A DNA stretch of 64,000 nt from Solen grandis (Eukaryota; Mollusca; Bivalvia; Adapedonta; Solenidae). The notes beneath the pieces were generated by a model, which was given only the letters and a program-made list of their open reading frames with translations, did no database searches and was not told the DNA's origin. Shown here one piece after another: positions 58,201 through 64,000 of the stretch (position 1 is the first letter of the stretch; each line of letters begins with the position of its first letter). Made by a program: the position numbers and the translations under genes. The stretch lies in NCBI GenBank assembly GCA_021229015.1, contig CM037782.1, positions 38,216,316-38,280,315 on the forward strand, given 5' to 3'.

Positions 58201-59552
58201 AGCACTCCTTTGTAGTATTACTGACCTGGTTTAAGCTCCTGACATATCCTGTAACAGTGAGCTAGGGGTTATCGGGAAGAACCGGGCACGAAAGTAAAGG
58301 CCCAGTCTTTACTGTGCCAGTTTGAGATATAGAAATCGTTTATTTTGAAATATTAATTTGAAATGATATCACTTTGAGGTTAGATACATTCTATATCTAC
58401 GAAAAACAAGTACATTTTATATTAAATCATGGAAACAACAAGGGTGGTGATGGAATAAATAGTTATGCACAACAAAGCACAATACAAGGCAGTCTTTTAG
58501 ATTTCGTTCTTAGAAAATGAATACGCGCAAAGCTATGTTTCGTTCACAAACAAAAAAGTTATACCGGTTTGAAATTTTCTTTTCTGTATTTTTGCTGCTC
58601 ACTGATAGTGGAGTACAACATGTATTAGCATTTTGAACAGAAAGTTATACTGTGAAGTAAAGGGAAACCTGAAGTTGAAGATGGTGTTGTTATCAAAGCT
58701 GATAATAGAAATAAATCCCCATTCATGTTAAATAGGAAGCTAAATTTATAACTGCTGTACATACATTAATCAGGTGTTGATCAATTATAGCATGGATATA
58801 AGCGACATAAGTTTGATATTTCCCTTTTGTGCACCTAGCTGTAGTTTTTTTTCTAACAGAATTTATGCATAGTTTTCTTGAAGAATGTACTTGAAGCTAT
58901 GAAGCTACTCCTTGTCGATGAGAATAATAAACTGCGCAAAATTGAGAAGTGGAATAGGGAATGCAAGGAACAAAGGGGCGTACTCCAATCGAATCTGCCC
59001 AATTATGCGACTACCGGCCCCAGCAACATGTACTTCCGGTAGCCTGTAAACCAGTCCAGATTTCCCAGCGTTCAAAGCAGTTTCCCCAGAGTTTGTTCCC
59101 GGCATAATCTGATTTGTTTATCTTTCTGCGACCGACTGAGAAGGAACCTGTATTTCTATTACATCAGCGGTGCGGGAGTAAAAAGTTGCTTTCTTGCTCG
59201 ATAGTATAGTATTGCCGCACTGGACCGGCAATAATAACAATTTGAGCCAGTCTTATTTCAACAAAAGAAAAAAAAATATATCACTAATTGCACGTGCAGT
59301 AACGATTTGAAATATATTCAACTGATAGAACTAAGGACTTCAATGGTTTGCATGAAATAAGTTAATGTATGACTGACAACCCTAACAGCACCGTTGACCA
59401 CCAAAATGTTTTAGGTATCGAGTCACCAAGAACGATTACTTTTTTTGACATGCAATAAATTAGGATTTCTTGGCATTTAGAGAAAGACAATTCTGTTGTT
59501 TCACGGAAATAATGTGAAATCACAATTTGTTTATCTGATACGTCACCAATTA
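58201..59552. other. Interior of the inverted-repeat transposon, unassigned
   Basis: No ORF with a recognisable domain. AT-rich. Confidence 0.5.
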
Positions 59553-59815
59553 ATGTACTCGTGATTCGTTAACTGAGACATACGGAGTGTCTATGGAAAA
59601 TTGACGAGGATATGCGGAATATGCATATAGAGTTTATTTTTGTAAACAGTTGAATGCTCATTAGTAAAAGGTTATTTCTTATTATGCATTGTAGTAACGT
59701 TGTCGTCAACGAGTTTGTACAGATTGCATCTCGTAACAAATTCGTAGCACACACTTTATTTTTCTGTCCGAAGAATATCATATTATATATTGCTTTTGGA
59801 AGCATAATGGGCCTT
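59553..59815. repeat. Dispersed repeat R1, copy 2
   Basis: It matches 34911-35136 in the same orientation. Small ORFs on both strands at 59569-59848 belong to it. Confidence 0.75.
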
Positions 59816-60067
59816 TATTGTTTATTGCTAACTTTCTCTTTGGCCTAAGACGGTAAGTGTCTAAGAAAGAGAAAGTATTTTTGTATAAGTTTAAACATGT
59901 TTAGATATTATTCTACATGTACTTGTGAACATAAGTATGATTTGAAATAATTTGTATACACAATGTCAAAGATGTTCTTCTGACTTGAAAGGCGGCTGGA
60001 TAAAAAGAATAAAATCATAACTTCAATTTTTTTTTTTTTATTTGGATTTTTATTGTTGTTGTTGTAT

Positions 60068-60204
60068 TGGGGTTTACCGTCGCTGCGATAGTATTTCAAT
60101 CATATAGCGACGCCCAGCTAATAACAGGTGGAGGAAGACCCCGAGTACACAGAGGTACCCGGGTAGAACCACCGACCTACCGTAAGCCAGCTGGAAGGCT
60201 TGAT
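60068..60204 (-). mobile_element. SINE-2 family, antisense partial copy
   Basis: ggggtttaccgtcgctgcga, atatagcgacgcccagctaa, ggtagaaccaccgacctacc and gtaagccagctggaaggctt are SINE-2 in reverse. The tRNA head is missing. Confidence 0.85.
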
Positions 60205-60417
60205 TTTTATTAGATACGACGCGCCTGTATATAAATATATACTCATATACGAAAATATTGACCCTTATGGACTTTTTTCATGTGTCCGCAATTTATCTGT
60301 AATACTTTCCGTTAGGTTTAATTTAAAACTGAAAGTGAATGTTTTAGGATTAAAAAATATTTGACGATATATAATGTCAAGATAAAAATCAAAGCACTGA
60401 TAGTGCTGATGGGGCGA

Positions 60418-60622
60418 TAGAATCGCAGTGCCAGACAATCGTTAATATTCATTTAGATATTCATTTCCAGTTGTTTCCCTACTGAATAGGTAAGAGTGGA
60501 ATCTCACGGAGACTATTATAAGCAGTGCAGACATACGGAGCAGTTAGAGAAAGTTCTACCCTCTGGCAAAAGGAAACAACTCGAAATGAATATTAACGAT
60601 TGTCTGGCACTGCGATTCTGTA
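60418..60622. mobile_element. MITE-like inverted-repeat element, about 205 bp
   Basis: agaatcgcagtgccagacaa, then tcgttaatattcattt, is matched by its exact reverse complement at the right end. The left arm has a 12-base duplication (agatattcattt) and then both arms continue to match (cagttgtttcc versus gagttgtttcc). No target duplication identified. Confidence 0.8.
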
Positions 60623-60654
60623 GTATGTTGTTATGAGGGATAATTAATTTCCAC

Positions 60655-60859
60655 TTATAAAGGAGTTAGACATTTAGCGTTAATGTTGCGACATATAGCG
60701 GCAGTGTAATTTTTTGCGACATTTGGCGTTACAGATGCGACATATAACATCAGGAGGTTTTGTGACATTTAGCGTTGGTTTCGACATTTAGCGTCAGAAT
60801 TGTGACATATAACGTCAAGAGCGATATTTAGCGTAAGTGCGACATTTAACGTTGCTACA
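60655..60859 (-). repeat. Right subterminal array of gcgacatttagcgt-type repeats
   Basis: Nine degenerate copies occur in reverse orientation to the left array, with the same order of variants (gcgacatatagcgg, gcgacatttggcgt), showing that the arms are homologous and not independent arrays. Confidence 0.85.
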
Positions 60860-61062
60860 GGCATGATACCACCCCAATCACGATATCCTTACACATAATA
60901 AATAGTCCTGAATCAACACCAATGTGATGAACACCAGATAAAAGAGATTATCTGAGTATTTACTGATACCTAATGTCTATGCTGGTTCTTCCCCGTGGCC
61001 GTATCGAATTTAATATTAGAACACATCGATTCATGACCAACGTTGCATGATTAAATTATAAT

Positions 61063-61389
61063 CATGATCCGACCCCGGTGGCCGAGTGGTTAGAGCGTCC
61101 GCCTCGGGTACAGGAAGGTCGTGGGTTCAATCTCCGGCCGCGACATACAAAAGTCGTGAAAAATGGTACTGTTATAGCTCCCTTGCTTGGCGCTCAGCAT
61201 ATAAGGGTAGTTGCAGGACTGGTTGGCCTGGTGTCAGGATAATGTGACCGGGTGTAATATCATGCCACATGTCTACGGCGTGATACTGCAGTGTGGCAGC
61301 ACTATATCTGTCTCAAGTAGACATCGTCTCCAAATGACTGAAATACTGTCGGCGGGACGTTAAACCAAATAAACAAACAAACATGATCC
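61063..61389 (+). mobile_element. SINE-1 family, complete copy with target duplication
   Basis: The SINE spans 61071-61381. The head is ccccggtggccgagtggtta with B-box gggttcaatc, the middle is ccttgcttggcgctcagcat and ctggttggcctggtgtcagg, then atgtctacggcgtgatactg, gtgtggcagcactatatctg, and the tail is ggcgggacgttaaaccaaat plus AAACAAACAAA. catgatcc at 61063-61070 and 61382-61389 is an 8-bp target duplication. This is the reference copy for the family here. Confidence 0.95.
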
Positions 61390-61873
61390 TTCAAATGCTT
61401 AAAAAAATTCAGTTCAGATGACTTGGAGTTATAGGTTCTTTTTGCTCTAAGTCTATAAAGGCTGGCATTTACTATAAATCTTCCTTAAACGAATGATGAT
61501 GGACCATGATCACAATTTAATTGTTGATGGACTGCCTTTATCTTCGTCATACAAACGCTTCGCTTGATTCTGTTCATGTCCTTCTAAATTATACGATAAA
61601 AGCATACGTCACGGAAGTAATCTTATACTTTCTTATTTAATCATGTGTATGGAAATAACTTTTGATAATCGATTATTTCTTTTTCATTTAGTCTGGGAAT
61701 TGTAAGAGAATTGCAATATGTTTGCGTGAGGAATTTAGATATGGCGATGTTGTCAATCGGAAACACTCTGAAGTCTGTTTGTTTTAGTCACACATATGTC
61801 CCATTTCAAATTTAATTACACTAATTCAGTATATAGCAACGTTTATCTTCTTACAGATCACATGTTAACTGAT

Positions 61874-62184
61874 AACGTTTGTTTATTAGGTTTAACTTCC
61901 CACCGATAGTATTTCGGTCATTTGGAGATTATGTCTATTTGAGACTTTTAGTTTGCTGCCACACTGCGATATCACGCCGTAGACATGCGGATGATACAAC
62001 ATGCAGTCACATTATCCTGATACCGGGCCAACTAGTCCTGGAAATTACCTTATTTGTTGAGCGCCAAGCTAGGCAGCTGTACCAGTACCATTCTGTTCGA
62101 CTTTGTAAAGTCGCGGCCGTTGATCGAACCAAAAACTCCCGCACCCGAGAAGGACGCTCTAACCACTTGAACACCGGGAACGTT
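61874..62184 (-). mobile_element. SINE-1 family, complete antisense copy
   Basis: It opens with gtttgtttattaggtttaac and runs through cacattatcctgataccggg and gagcgccaagctaggcagct to the head (gacgctctaaccacttgaac). aacgtt at 61874-61879 and 62179-62184 is a possible 6-bp target duplication. The 130-aa ORF at 61879-62271 is the SINE translated. Confidence 0.88.
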
Positions 62185-62189
62185 CACTT

Positions 62190-64000
62190 AACTGGAAATC
62201 GCCATGTCTATAAAGTGACTTCAACTAGTCAGTTTCTACTGAGCTTATGGAGAACCGTTGTTATCAAATGAATGACACTTGTTCCTTGTATTCATGGAAG
62301 ACAATTGAACTATTTGAGGTTTATTTTTGAAAATAATGTCTGTAGTAACATTTCATAACTGTTTCCAGAAATAGAGATGCTTATTTGTGGCCTTAGTTGG
62401 TCAATGAATGACGCACCTTACCTCTCGATTGACCAAGAACTTTGCGACTTTTTTTAAATGTTTATCTCCCATAAATTAATTGTTTTAACTTAATTAAATG
62501 AATATAAAGAGGGCATTGTCTGTAGAATTTGGACACACGGTTGGGAAAATGAATTGCCATTAGATGAAAACAAATCAAAATATTTGAAGAAAAAAAAACG
62601 TGCTATCAGAACCGATTCAACTCATTTAGCCATCCTGACACTTTTTCTTTCTTTTCCCAGGGCATTTAATAATGAAATTCATGAGAATATGAAGAATGTT
62701 CTTTGGGATGAAAGCGCTTAAGAGTATTTTTTAGCGAGAAAGAAAATTAGATAGAAACGGAGAGGAAACCTCGAGGCAAATATCCATCCCCTTGCACTAA
62801 GACAATGCACCTGTCAACACTCCACAGACTGCAGTAGCTGAAGCAATGAGATTGCCTTCCATATCATCTCTTCCTATGAATCTTCACTCTCTGATCTTTA
62901 CCTTTTTCCAAAACATAGATCGAACTGCGCGGAGGCATTTCGACAGTGTTTCGACAGACGTCATTTGGGCTGTTGAGGCATTTTTTACCGTCGAGATGAA
63001 AAATTAACCCAGAAAGGCATCTTTTCATTGGAGCACCGTTGGAGCTTTAATTGAAGAGTGATTATGTTGGGAAAAAAACCCGCCTTGTTATATTTATCAT
63101 TTCAGGCTAAGAACGTTTTATATGTCCTCGTACACACGCCAATTGTAATTTGACTATAATACAAACCCTTTTTTAAATAATCGTAAGACTTCAACTATTA
63201 TAAAAACAAATGTACCTCAGAAATACATGTATAGTAATTATGACACGTGTTATAGCCCTTTTATAGTTTACGCCATGATGTTCGCGGTAGCAATAACCCT
63301 CCTATTTTCAGAATAGTGTAGGACAAGACCTAAGAATCAATTAAATGAGACGGTAAGTTGCCGGATGCAGCGTGACAGCATCTCAGAGTATACAAATGAA
63401 ACGAGATGGCCACATATTTAAGTCGTTAACCGTCATTCTGGATATCGATTTTACAGCCGAACAAGAACTTAGAAACTCTCTGAACGGATTGCCTTCTATA
63501 GACTAGGAAAATAATGAATAACGTATACTTGAGTATGAATGCAGTGCTTGTATGCACATAAAAAATCTGTTACTTTTTTTCGTTTTGTTTTTTAGTGAAA
63601 TACACATTTTTTTTACCTTCTCCACATTCTGAAATAGCGTGCAAATATTGATAGGTATGGTAATATACAGTAAGTTATTGATGGCGTATACATTTTTTAA
63701 TTCACATTCGCATTATTTTACTTAGTCATAAGTTTTGGGGATTATTTTCTCACTGTTTTAGTGTTTAAGATATTCGTTTGCTGTGTTTGGTATGCTACGG
63801 AGGCACAGAGGTGACATGGTGTTTCCCTTTTTACTATCTCGTGGCCATAAGTTAACTGACCAATCAAATCGTTAGATAGCGATTTTTTTTTTAAAAGTTA
63901 TATCTCGTGGCCACGAGTTAGCAAGAATATAAGATTATATACTGCCTACATTCTTAGGGCTGAATGGGCGGAGTTTGTTGCAGCGGCGGGTGATTACGTC
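62190..64000. other. Unassigned sequence to the window edge
   Basis: No gene or recognised repeat. A string tatctcgtggcca(t/c)(a/g)agtta occurs at 63836-63853 and 63901-63919. Confidence 0.5.

Larger units (their letters stand above)
58018..60859. mobile_element. 2.84-kb inverted-repeat transposon with 5-bp target duplication
   Basis: The ends are tgtagcaacg and cgttgctaca (perfect 10-bp inverted termini), flanked by ggcat on both sides (58013-58017 and 60860-60864). The inverted arms extend about 180-205 bases with multiple indels and consist of repeated 14-mers around cgctaaatgtcgca. The interior has no transposase that I can recognise and carries other repeats (R1 copy 2, SINE-2, an inverted-repeat element), so it is non-autonomous or gutted. 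The 5'-TGTNR start recalls Ginger-type termini, but this is only a suggestion. Confidence 0.75.

Noticed and set aside
61879..62271. 130-aa ORF
   Set aside because: Translation of an antisense SINE-1 copy.

Overview
The window is nuclear DNA from an animal, most likely a bivalve mollusc. It is AT-rich and intron-like or intergenic. It is full of tRNA-derived SINEs with the 'GTTTAACGTCCC' type 3' tail, which I know as widespread in clam-like genomes, together with LINEs, a tyrosine-recombinase retrotransposon, a THAP-type zinc finger and SWIM-domain debris. There is no bacterial operon structure and no rRNA. A 100-base run of N at 25465-25564 is an assembly gap. I see no complete host gene. 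Species and clade are inferred from repeat content only.

Layout. 1-1709: antisense 3' part of an RNase H-bearing LINE (LINE A), interrupted by a repeat with 'GCTCACC' ends. 2111-4310: dispersed and 330-bp tandem repeats. 4445-5617: a second GCTCACC-ended repeat with a tandem core. 5618-6140: antisense LINE A ORF1 fragment. 6140-14650: an antisense LINE of a different family (LINE B), split by a near full-length sense LINE A (7130-12650) with a 13-bp target duplication. 15725-15960: a MITE-like inverted-repeat element. 17471-17821: THAP-type zinc-finger coding segment. 18185-18830 (minus): decayed SWIM-domain pseudogene. 20548-21197: 46-bp minisatellite. 21385-22530: more repeats, including a SINE inside a SINE. 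25912-25990: TATA/Inr promoter candidate followed by decayed coding sequence.

28.5-41 kb is mostly anonymous sequence with SINEs and dispersed repeats. 42746-47161 (minus) is a nearly intact DIRS-group (Ngaro-like) retrotransposon: Gag-like, RT, RNase H, tyrosine recombinase, and an added SGNH/GDSL-type hydrolase. 48998-49672 is a third GCTCACC-ended repeat. 53222-53493 is a 72-bp tandem repeat with an inverted relative at 55194. 58018-60859 is a 2.84-kb inverted-repeat transposon inside a SINE with a 5-bp target duplication. Three SINE copies, two of them full length with target duplications, lie around 57.9-62.2 kb; the rest to 64 kb is anonymous.

How parts work together: in the DIRS-group element, RT and RNase H would make cDNA and the recombinase would integrate it. 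The hydrolase role is unknown. LINE A and LINE B each carry an endonuclease and RT for target-primed insertion but are broken. SINEs would depend on LINE machinery. The many nested insertions give a relative age order.
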